Source: an uncultured Mycoplasmataceae bacterium (GTDB taxonomy: Bacteria > Bacillota_I > Bacilli_A > Mycoplasmatales > Hepatoplasmataceae). From it: a stretch of 64,000 nt of DNA. This document shows positions 25,071-35,608 of this stretch, piece after piece. The translations under genes were made by a program, and so were the position numbers. Location: the NCBI GenBank assembly GCA_947330515.1, contig CAMZOE010000010.1, positions 21,883 to 85,882 on the forward strand, given 5' to 3'. The notes under the pieces are model-generated. The model did no database searches. It was given only the letters and a program-made list of their open reading frames with translations, and was not told the DNA's origin. The stretch's first letter is position 1. The number at the start of each line of letters is the position of its first letter.

Positions 25071-27183
25071 AAACCTCCAGCGCTTTATTATTTTTAATTA
25101 AAATTTTAATACCAATATTTTTATCAAAAGCAACCTTGACATAATTTCCCATATCTTCTAAAACCACACCTTTATGATAATCGCGATGATAAACAACACT
25201 ACCAGTTGTTATTTTAGAATTATCTTTAAAATAATCTTCTTGTTTCATTTGATAAGAATTATCTTCTTTTTGTTGGAAGAAAATACCAGAATATAATCTT
25301 TCTTTTTCTAAACCTAAATTATTTAAAAATGAAGATTCATTCTTTCTTCTTCCATTAAAATCAAAACCTTTAGAAAAAGTTAAAAATAGTTTTTCTTTTG
25401 CTCTTGTAATTGCAACGTAAAAACTTCTTCTTTCTTCCTCAATACTTTTAAGAAAATTACCAGAATCATTTAAAGCATTTCAAGTAGGAAAAACCCCTTC
25501 AATTAAGCCAACAACAAATACAACTTTAAATTCTGTTCCTTTTGAAGAATGTGAAGTTATCAAAGTAACCATCTCATTTGAAGATTCAGTATCTGCACTA
25601 GAAGTTAACGAAACTTTTTGTAAGTATTGAACAAATGAGGGAACTAAATTTTCTAAATCTAATTGTTTATCTAATTCTAATAATGCTTCATGAAGATTTT
25701 CAATTCTATTTCCATCATCTTCATAATATTTAAAGAAATAAATTTCTTTTAAAAAATTAGTAAAGTATTTTTTAATAGAAATTATTTTTCCTTTATTAAG
25801 AAGTGCACGATATTTTTCAACTGTTTTAATATATTCATTTATTTTTTTACCTGAAGCAACTTCTTTAGTTGCTTCAAAATATGAAAGATTATTTTCTCTT
25901 GAATACTTAATGATTTTATCTAAAGTAACAGCACCAATTCCTTTAGGTGGTACTTGACTAGTAATCTCAAAATAATAATTATCATCCAATAAAAGAAAAC
26001 CTAATAAAGAAAATAATTCTTTTATTTCTTTACGATCATAAAACTTAAATCCTCCAATAACTTTATAAGGAATATTATTTTCAATGAAAGATTTTTCAAA
26101 TTCTTTAGAAATATAATTACTTCTATAAATAATAGCAAAATCACCAAAATTATATTTTTCCTCTGTAATTAAACAAGAAATTTTTTTAGCAATAAAGTTT
26201 GCTTCTATTGGAGCAGAAGCAAATTCATTAATCTTAATTTTAAAATTTGTTTTATTAACATTTCTTGTAAATAATTCATTATGAATTCTATTTTTATTAT
26301 TTTTAATTACTTTTTTCGCAACAGTTAAAATTTCTGGAATAGAACGATAATTTTCAGAAAGAATAAAAGTTTTAACATTATCAAAATATTGATCAAAATT
26401 TAAAATTAAATCAATATTAGCACCTCTTCAAGAATATAAATTTTGATCAGGATCACCAACTATTGTTAAATTTGATTTTTTAGTTGTTAATAATCTTAAA
26501 ATTTCAAACTGAATATCATTTGTATCTTGAAATTCATCAACAAAAACATTTAAAAATCGTTCTTGATATTTCTTTGCAACTTCAGGATTTTCTCTTAATA
26601 AATTTCTTGTTTCAATTAATAAATCATCAAAATCAAAACCATTATTTTCTTGTTTATAATCTTTGTATTTTTTATTTAACTTTATTTTTGTTTTTTCAAT
26701 AGCAGGTGTATTTTCTAAAATTTCTTCGTCTTCAATATCATTCATTGATGATAAAAAATCATTAGGAGAAATGTTTTGTAATTGAAAGTTTTCTTTTTGA
26801 ATTTTTTTAACAATTCTTATTTGTTCGGTATAATCAAAAATTTTAAAATCTTGATTTTTTTCTTGATTAGAAAATTCTATTCTTAAAAATCATGAAGCAA
26901 AAGAATGATAAGTAAAAATCATTGGAAGCATTCTTTCGTCATCTGTAAATTCTTTCATTCTTTCAATAATTTCTTCTTTAGCTTTATTTGTAAAAGTAAT
27001 AACCAAAACTTCTTTTGGGTTAACATTTTTAACGAAAATTAAATATGCAATTTTAGCTATAATAGTAGTAGTTTTTCCGGTTCCAGGACCAGCAATTATC
27101 CTTGTAGAAGTATTAAAATGAAGAACAGATTTTTTCTGTTCTTCATTTAATCTATCAAGTATTTTGTTTTCAATGTTTTCCAT
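25060..27183 (-). CDS. pcrA: UvrD/PcrA-family superfamily 1 helicase
   Basis: 'LNEEQKKSVLHFNTSTRIIAGPGTGKTTTIIAKIAYL', 'VDEFQDTNDIQFEILRLL', 'VGDPDQNLYSW', 'LITSHSSKGTEFKVVFVVGL'. Confidence 0.93.
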
Positions 27184-27197
27184 TTATTTTCCTTGAA

Positions 27198-28517
27198 TTA
27201 TTTATTTTTAAAAATTATTTCATTAATTTCTATTTCTTCAGTAGCTTCTTTCTTTAATTCTATATCTTTTGATAATTCTTTTTCTTCATTTTCTTTGACA
27301 TTTTCATTTTTAGAAACATCATTTTCTTTTGCATTTTCAATTACTATTTTTTGATTTTTATTTTCTTCTTTTGTTTCATCAACGATTGGTTCTTTCATTT
27401 CTTTTTCATTGTCTAAAAAAGAATCTTTTGAAGTTAAATTATTTTCTTTTTCATTCTCTAAAGAAGAATCTTTTAAAGTTAAATCATTTTCTTTTTCTTT
27501 TTCAAATTGATCTCAATCAATTAAATCTTCAATATCTAAATCATTATCTTTAACAGATGTTTTTTCTAAAGAATTAAATTCAATTAAAGTTTTATTTTCT
27601 TCAACACTTAAAATTTTTCATTTTAATTTTTCTTCTTCAATTGGAGTAATAGTATCTTCATTAACTTCTTCTAATAATTTTAATTCTCCATAAGTTGATA
27701 GTTCAATAACAGCAACATTGCTAAATTTATCTTGTAATCCTCTTTTTTTAGGATTAAAAGCGATAGTTAATAATATTGATAAAAATCAGATTGTAGCAAA
27801 TGATCTTCATAGAGAAATAATAATTGAAATAGTTCCTTGATAACCTTTAATGTAAGTTGAATTAAAATCTCTAACTGCTGTAATAAAACTAATAGCAGTT
27901 TGGAAAGTTTCATGTCCTTTATCTCCTCCACCAGGTATTAAAAGAGCAAAAAAATTGTAAAACATTTGTAATGTTTCAGGATTAAAACCAATAATAAGGA
28001 TTAAAACATTACTAAATATAATTACTGGTGTAATAAACATTTCTCTTTTAATATAAACCTTATATGAATGTTTATTTCTCCCTCATTCTTTTTCTTCATC
28101 TAATGAGAATGGAGCAATTCCTAAGAATTTTTTTCCTATAGTTTGTCCAAAATATTTTTTATTCAAAAATAAAGGATAAATATATCCGAAAAAAATTGCA
28201 CTAAAAATAGTAATTAATGTTCCTACGATAATCTGTCAAGAATAAAAAAAAGTAATATTGGAACCAAAAAATACATTAAAAAAAGTATCTGCACCAGTAT
28301 CTGGTGTTAATGGTGTTATTCCTGATGAAACTATACCCTTCAATTGATTAATAACAGTAATATAACTAAGTGTTGCAAAAATAACACCTAAAATTGAATA
28401 AGAAAATAAATCAAATAATCTAGCAAGCAGTCTTTTTCATAACGGTGCTGGAAGAGCTGATTTTTCTCCTAACTTGAAATAAAGATCTTCACGATCTATT
28501 GTTGAATTATTTGTCAT
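27198..28517 (-). CDS. RDD-family membrane protein with acidic repetitive C-terminal tail
   Basis: 'PLWKRLLARLFDLFSYSILG', 'GQTIGKKFLGI' RDD pattern; ~160-aa E/K/N-rich tail. Confidence 0.75.
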
Positions 28518-28540
28518 ATTTTTATTATATAATAAGTAAT

Positions 28541-29392
28541 CTAAATTATTTTTTTATAATCCTTTGCTTTAGCGGCAATAACAACATTTTCAAATAACGA
28601 TGCTACTGTAATTGGGCCAATACCATTAGGTGTAGGAGTTACTAATTTAGCAATCCCATTAAAGTCTTGATAAACAAAATCACCAGCAACCTTACCATCA
28701 TCAGTTTTCGATACTCCTACTCCAATAACAATTGCACCTTTTTTAATCATTGTTGCTTCAAAAAGATTTTCTTTTCCGACTGCACTAACAATAACATCAT
28801 ATTTATTTAAATCTTGCTTTCAATTCTTTGAAAATTCATGAACAATTTTAACAGTAGCATGTTGATATAAACAATATTTAGAAAGAGGCATCCCCAATAA
28901 ATCTGAATAACCTATAATCAATACTTCTTTTCCTTTTAATTCAACATCATAAAGATTAAAGACGTGAACTACTGCTTTTGCAGTTGCTGGCATAAAAGAG
29001 GTTTGAAAATTATCCATTAATCCTTTGTTTGTTGGTGAAAAACCATCAACATCCTTATTGGGGTCAATTAAATTAAAAAGTTTGTACTTATCAATATTAG
29101 ATAACAAAGGTAGTTGAATTAAAATTCCAGTAATAGTTTCATCTTGATTCATCTTTAATAAAACTTTTTCTACTTCTTCTTGAGAACAAGTTTTTTTATG
29201 AAATAATTCTATTTCTACACCAATAGTTTTAGCAACATTAATTTTATGATTAATATAAATTTCTGTTGCTTTATCATCTCCTAAATGAATAATTCCTAGT
29301 TTTGGTTTTAAAGAATTTGTTTTAATAGTATTTTTTAAATCAGAAATAATTGTTTCCTTGATTTTATTACCATTTATATAAATTGTTTCCAT
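28541..29392 (-). CDS. folD: Methylenetetrahydrofolate dehydrogenase/cyclohydrolase
   Basis: 'ITGILIQLPLL', 'DPNKDVDGFSPTNKG', 'TPTPNGIGPITVASLF'. Confidence 0.95.
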
Positions 29393-29407
29393 CTTTTCTC
29401 CTTTTAT

Positions 29408-29452
29408 CTCTATTTTCCTTTTTAAAAGGAAAATAGAGTTTTTAAACTCTAT
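29408..29452 (-). terminator. Overlapping hairpins between tsaD and folD
   Basis: CTCTATTTTCC...GGAAAATAGAG (29408-29438) overlaps ATAGAG...CTCTAT (29433-29452). Confidence 0.6.
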
Positions 29453-29456
29453 TAAT

Positions 29457-30443
29457 TTATTTTTTAAATAATTTTAATTTTGGTAATGAATCAACAGTTA
29501 AACTTGCTTTTTTGATTAACCCATTAGTATATCTAAAATAAAAAGCAGTGCCAATCATAGCAGCATTATCTGTTGTAAATTTCATTGATGGTTGAAAAAC
29601 ATTAATATGTGTTTTATCAAAACCTTTTCTTAAAAAAGAATTAGCACTAACACCGCCACCAATAATTAAATTATTAATTTGGTATTGTTTGATTGCTTGA
29701 TTAGTTTTTGTAATTAATTGGTTTATTGCTGCCTGAGTAAAACTATATGCAATTGCTTCTTTAGAAAATTCATTTGTTTTTGATAACTTTAAAACATTTG
29801 ATTTTAAACCTGAATAAGAAAAATCAAGAGAATTTTTTAAAATAATTTTTGGATTAGGAAATTTTTCTGAAAGATCAAATTTTTGTGAAATTTCATCAAT
29901 AATTTTCCCGCCAGGATAACCAAGTTCTAAGATTCTTGCAACCTTATCAAAAGCTTCTCCAACCGCATCATCTCTTGTTTTGGAAATAAGATTGTATTTA
30001 AAACCATCTTTTCTAAAAAGAATTGTATGTCCGCCTGAAGCAATTAACACAATTGCTTTTTTTGGGACATCTTCATAGTTTTGATTTATAAAAGCTGAAT
30101 AAACATGACCTTCTAAATGATTAATAACATAAAGATCAATTTCATATAATGTTGCTAATGTTTTAGCAACTACTAGTCCTATTTGTAGAGTGTTTATTAA
30201 ACCAGGGCCTTGAGTAACAACAATCGCTTCCATTTGTTGTAATGTTAGATTTGCATCTTTTAAAGTAAATTTAATTAGTTCATCAATTGAATTAGTATGT
30301 TCCCTTGATGCCATCTCAGGAATTATCCCTCCATATTTTTCATGAATATTTTGTGATTTAGTATTCATTGATAATAATTGGTTATTTTCGAAAATTGCTA
30401 TTGAAGTGTCATCGCAAGAGGTTTCTATTGTAAGAAAAAACAT
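29457..30443 (-). CDS. tsaD: tRNA t6A modification protein TsaD
   Basis: 'TIETSCDDTSIAI', 'VTQGPGLINTLQIGL', 'HLEGHVYSAF', 'ASGGHT', 'GGGVSANSFLR'. Confidence 0.96.
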   Translation of the reverse strand: MFFLTIETSCDDTSIAIFENNQLLSMNTKSQNIHEKYGGIIPEMASREHTNSIDELIKFTLKDANLTLQQMEAIVVTQGPGLINTLQIGLVVAKTLATLYEIDLYVINHLEGHVYSAFINQNYEDVPKKAIVLIASGGHTILFRKDGFKYNLISKTRDDAVGEAFDKVARILELGYPGGKIIDEISQKFDLSEKFPNPKIILKNSLDFSYSGLKSNVLKLSKTNEFSKEAIAYSFTQAAINQLITKTNQAIKQYQINNLIIGGGVSANSFLRKGFDKTHINVFQPSMKFTTDNAAMIGTAFYFRYTNGLIKKASLTVDSLPKLKLFKK

Positions 30444-30444
30444 T

Positions 30445-31791
30445 TTAATAAAGAATGTTCCCTGGAGTTCTTGGGAATGGTAAAACATCTCTAATGTTTT
30501 TTGTCCCTGTAAGATACATTACTAATCTTTCAATTCCTAAACCAAATCCTGTTGATTTTAAATAACCTTCTTTTCTTAAATCTAAATATCATGATAATTC
30601 TTCCATATCAATATTATTAGCTTTTGTAGCTGTAAGAATTTTTTCAAAATCATTTTCTCTTTCACTACCACCAATTAATTCACCAATTTCAGGAATAATT
30701 AAATCAAAACCTCTAACTGTTTTTTGATCATCATTTTGTTTCATGTAAAAAGCTTTAATTGTTTTAGGATAATCATAAATATAAACTATACTATCTTCAT
30801 AAAAAGTTGCAAGAAATTTTTCATGTTCTGTTGAAAGATCTAATCCAAATTCAATATCTTGAACTTCAAATTGTTCCTTATGCTCTTTTAAAATTTCAAT
30901 TGCTTTTTCATATTTAATTTTTTTAATTTTTTTATCCATTAGGATAGAAATTCTTTTCCCAAGATCAACACCTGTTTGTTCTGTAAGAAAATCAATGTAT
31001 TCTTTAGCGTGAAGATTTAAATAGTTTGCTACATAAGCAAGCATTTCAGCACTTAAATCCATTACTTCATTATAATCAGCAAAAGCAATTTCTGGTTCTA
31101 ACATTCAAAATTCAGAAGCATGTTTTTGAGTGTTAGAATTTTCAGCTCTAAATGTTGGTGCTAATGTATAAACCTTAGTAAATGATTGAGCAAATGATTC
31201 TGCTTGTAATTGTCCAGAAACTGATAGTGAAACTGAATTAGTAAAGAATTCTTTTTTATCATTAGTGACTACTTTAAAAGTTTCTCCAGCTCCTTCGGCA
31301 TCATTAGAAGTTAAAATAGGAGAATTAACATAAATAAAACCTTGTTCATTAAAGAAACTGTGAAGAGCAAACATTATTAATGATCTTATTTTAAAGATTG
31401 ATTGAAAAGTTTTTGTCTTTGGTCTTAAATGAGCGATTTCTCTTAAAAATTCATGAGAATGAGTTTTTCTTTGAAGAGGATTATTTTCAGTTGCTAATGC
31501 AAATTCATTAATTTTTAATAAATTTCCTTCTAAAACATTATTTTTATTATTTTTTACTAACTCAATAGTAAAATCTATTGCAGAAAAAATCGGTAAACTT
31601 TGAAGAAATTTAAAAGTTTTTTCATCGTTTAATTTTTCTGCTTTATAAACAACTTGAATACCATTTAAAGTACTTCCATCAAAAATTTCAAGAAAACCAA
31701 TTTTTTTTGATGAACGGTTAAAGCGAACTCATCCTTTTAACTGGACTGTTTTTCCCTCATTAGAAAGTTCTAATATTTTTTTTATTGACAT
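30445..31791 (-). CDS. asnS: Asparaginyl-tRNA synthetase
   Basis: '[21 protein letters not shown]', '[15 protein letters not shown]', '[24 protein letters not shown]', '[15 protein letters not shown]'. Confidence 0.95.
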
Positions 31792-31817
31792 CTTTTTTTA
31801 CTCCTTATTAAACTTGA

Positions 31818-32339
31818 CTAGTTCATATAAATTAATTCTATATCATTTGAATTTTGTAATTTAAATTTCGAAAGATTTTTTTCTAAATCTTTTGCTCCAA
31901 AATTTTCAAAATTTATTTCTTGATTTTTAAATTTTGGATCTTCTTTTACTAATTTAAAAGTTTCTTTTAAAAATAATTTTTTTTGATAAAAAAAATTATT
32001 TTTAGAAATTTTTACTACTGGTTTAACTTTTTTTCTTTTTCCTAAAGTTAATGTATCAATTACCATTAATTCAATTTTTTCATTAAAAATTTTATATGTT
32101 TTAGCAATTAAAAAAGATACTTTTACCCCGGTAAAAGAACCGGGACCAATAGTTAAATAAATTTGTTTAATTTCATCATTTTTAATTTTATTTTCTAATA
32201 AAAAAGTTTTTAACTCATCATTAGTTTTTTTTACCATATCTCGATTAGCATTTATTTTTTTAAAAGCAACTACTTTGTTTTCTTCATTAATAATGCCAAA
32301 CATAATCTTATCTGTTGATGTATCTAAAAATAATTTCAT
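31818..32339 (-). CDS. tsaB: TsaB-like protein
   Basis: 'MKLFLDTSTDKIMFGII', 'IYLTIGPGSFTGVKVSFLIAKTY'; ATG directly follows the tsaE stop. Confidence 0.85.
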   Translation of the reverse strand: MKLFLDTSTDKIMFGIINEENKVVAFKKINANRDMVKKTNDELKTFLLENKIKNDEIKQIYLTIGPGSFTGVKVSFLIAKTYKIFNEKIELMVIDTLTLGKRKKVKPVVKISKNNFFYQKKLFLKETFKLVKEDPKFKNQEINFENFGAKDLEKNLSKFKLQNSNDIELIYMN

Positions 32340-32789
32340 TTATTTTATCACCTCAATTTTTACTTTATCATTTGTTAATTTTTTTAACTTAATAATTATT
32401 TTATTTTTTTCCTTTTTTAATTTTGGAAATTTTGTTGGTCACTCAATAAAAACATGACCATTTTGGATATCTTCATAAATAGAAGCTTTTTGTTCTTTAC
32501 TTAACTCTTTTTTAACTAAATATAAATCATAATGATAAAATGATTGTTTTTTAGTTTCATAAGTATTTTTAAATGAAAAAGTTGGTGAAGTAACTTCTTC
32601 ATTAATTTCAAAAAAACTTAACATTCCTTTTATTAACGTTGTTTTCCCTGCAGCTAATTCTCCACTAATTAAAAAAAGTATCGGATCATCACTAGTTGCT
32701 ATATATATTTCTGAGATTTTTTTACCTATTTTATTTGTTTCTTTTTCAGAAGAAGAAATAAACTCCATTTTTTTATTAAAAAAAATCAT
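32340..32789 (-). CDS. tsaE: tRNA t6A ATPase TsaE
   Basis: 'LFLISGELAAGKTTLIKGML', 'VTSPTFSFKNTYETKKQSFYHYDLYLV'; start could be the ATG at 32768. Confidence 0.9.
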
Positions 32790-32808
32790 AGTCAAAATAA
32801 TAAAAAAA

Positions 32809-32885
32809 TGGGGCGAATGATGGGGATTGAACCCACGAATGCCGGAACCACAATCCGGAGCGTTAACCACTTCGCCACATCCGCC
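32809..32885 (-). tRNA. tRNA-His (anticodon GUG)
   Basis: Cloverleaf GGCGGATGTGGCGAAGTGGTTAACGCTCCGGATTGTGGTTCCGGCATTCGTGGGTTCAATCCCCATCATTCGCCCCA; anticodon GTG, G-1 present. Confidence 0.94.
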
Positions 32886-32968
32886 ATTATGCAATTTCAA
32901 TTTACATTAATCTTAATTGCTATTTATATTATAATAGCAAACCATTTTTTATTAAAAATTTTTTTTGA

Positions 32969-33601
32969 TTATTTTTTAATAATCTTAATGAAATAAATAG
33001 GTTTTCCTTGTTTGATGAATCTTTCTTCATACTCTGTAGTTATGATTTTTGGTTTATTTGTTTCATGTAAATCTAATGAAGTTTCCACAATTTCAAATCC
33101 TTCAAAAGAATCAAACTCATCAAATGAGAAATTATATAAGGGTTTTTGATCGGTTTTTATTTCTATAAAACCATGTTTTTTTAACACATTAAAATATTGA
33201 GAAATAAATGTTTTATAAGTAAGCCTTCTTTTTTCATGTTTCTTCTTTGGTCAAGGATCTGAAAAGTTTAAATATATACCATCAATTGTTTCTTTTTTAA
33301 ACCATTCATCTAAAAATAAAGCATCTCCACTAATAAATTTTAAATTATCAATAGGTAATGATTGTTGTTTAATTTTATTTAAAACTAGATATTGAACAGA
33401 AGGATACTTTTCAATTCCAATAAAATTATGGTTTTCTCTTGATAAAGCATGTTCTAAAATGAATCCTCCTTTACCCATACCAATTTCTAAAAATAATGGT
33501 TTATCATTATTTTTAAAAAATTGATTGCTTTGTTTATTTTCAATTAATAATTTTGACGCTTCAAGCTTTTCCAAAGCATCTTTAACATTTCTTAAACGCA
33601 T
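32969..33601 (-). CDS. trmB: tRNA (guanine-N7-)-methyltransferase
   Basis: 'LFLEIGMGKGGFILEHA', '[23 protein letters not shown]'. Confidence 0.94.
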
Positions 33602-33612
33602 TTCTCTCCCTT

Positions 33613-35541
33613 TTACTTGTAAATAAGATTTAATATCTTATCTTTTTTATAAATGATTTTTGAAATTTTTTCAATTTCAATTCGATGTTGTTTAATTAAT
33701 TGATCAAATTGAACTTTTAATGTTGGTTCAAGTTCTTCATAAGAAGAACTGAAATCATCACAAGAAATAAAAAACTCTTCATCAATAATCATTTTGATAA
33801 ATTTACCATTTTTTTGGAATACTATTTTTCTTTCTACTTGAAGTTTAATATCTAAAAGTTCAGGTCATTTAGCAAAAGATAATTCCTCTGTAAAAGTTGT
33901 TTTTGATCATAACTCTTCAGCGATATGAGGTGCAAATAATGATAATGCTTGAAGAAACACTTTATAATTTTTTTCACTAATTTCTTTAGAAGCATAAAAA
34001 TAGTTTACAAAAACCATCATATCTGAAATTGCATTATTAAATTTAATCTCATTAATATTTTTATCAAAAGAAGATAAAAAATTGTTATATTTTACATCAT
34101 CTTCATAATTTGATTCTTTTTTAAAAGATAATTTTTGATTAATATTGTAAACTCTATCTAATCATGTACGAATTCCTTTAATACCTTTATTCGATCATGG
34201 TTTAGCATCTGCAAGTGGTCCCATGAACATTTCATATAATCTTAAAGCGTCAGCACCATAAGTTTCGATTACTTCATCTGGAGAAACAGTATTACCTTTA
34301 GATTTAGACATTTTGTCTCCATCAGTTCCTAAAATCATTCCTTGATTAAATAATTTAATAAATGGTTCTTTTGTTTCAACAACTCCAATATCATATAAAA
34401 ATAGATGTCAAAATCTTGCATATAATAAATGAAGAACAGCGTGCTCTTGTCCACCGACATAAAAGTCAACAGATAATCATTTATTTAAACGTTTTTTAGC
34501 TTCTTTACTATCTAAGTCAAGAATAATATCTTTACCATTTTCATCCTTATCTTTTAAAATATAAGCAATGTAGTATCAACTAGATGCCGCTCATTGTGGC
34601 ATTGTGTTTAAATCCATTGTTCCTTTGATTCCATGATTATCATATTGAATTCAATCAGTTGCTTTAGATAATGATGGTTTGCCATCTTTAGAAAACGTAT
34701 AGTCCTTAATTTCAGGAAGTATAATTGGATAATCTTGTTCAGGAATTAAATATAATTCATTATTTTCTTGATGAACAATTGGAAATGGTTCCCCTCAATA
34801 TCTTTGTCTTGCAAAAATTCAATCATGAAGATGTAAACCCTTCTCTTTCTTCCCTTCATTATAAATTCAATTTTTTTGCAACTTAATAATATTTGTTGGT
34901 CAATTTAAACCATCAAGATTTTCAAATAAACGATCAGCATACTTAGTAATTTTTAATACTCATTGTTTCATTGGTTTTTTTACAACAGGAAAATCACCAC
35001 GCTCTGAAAACATTTTACCATCAACAATATTTACCTCTTCATTTGAAAGAACAGTATTTAATTCTTCACATCAATTAATTTCTATTGCTTTAATTTCTGC
35101 AAGTCCATGTTTATATAGTTGAGCAAAAATTCATTGTGTATGTTGATAATAATATGGTTCAGAAGTAATTAACGTTTGTTCTCAATTAAATGAAAATCCA
35201 AAACTTTTTAATTGTCTAACAAAATTACCAATATTTTTCATAGTAAATTCTTTAGGAGAATTATTTGTTTTGATTGCGTATTGTTCTGCCGGAAGACCGA
35301 AAGAATCAAATCCTATTGGATGAAGAACTTCAAAACCTTGCATTCTTTTTAACCTAGAATAAATATCTGTAATAGTGTACCCTTCTGGATGACCAACATG
35401 TAAACCTTGTCCTGATGGATAAGGAAACATATCTAATGAATAATATTTAGGTTTGCTTGAATTTAAATCAACCTTGAAAATATTATTATCTTCTCAATAT
35501 TTTTGTCACTTTTTTTCAATTTCTTTATGTTTATAATTCAT
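33613..35541 (-). CDS. leuS: Leucyl-tRNA synthetase lacking CP1 editing domain
   Basis: 642 aa; '[19 protein letters not shown]', 'DWIFARQRYWGEPFPI', '[33 protein letters not shown]'; no CP1 insertion. Confidence 0.96.
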
Positions 35542-35555
35542 ATATGAATTATAAA
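35530..35555. promoter_or_regulatory. 26-bp perfect palindrome containing leuS start codon and a TATAAT -10-like element
   Basis: TTTATAATTCATATATGAATTATAAA; TATAAT ends 6 nt before ATG on the minus strand. Confidence 0.65.
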
Positions 35556-35556
35556 A

Positions 35557-35587
35557 TAAAAAAAGAAACATTTAAGTTTCTTTTTTT
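35557..35587 (-). terminator. Terminator downstream of the giant coiled-coil gene
   Basis: AAAAAAGAAACTTAAATGTTTCTTTTTTT on minus strand. Confidence 0.7.
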
Positions 35588-35608
35588 ATTTTTTTTATTT
35601 AAAAAGGA

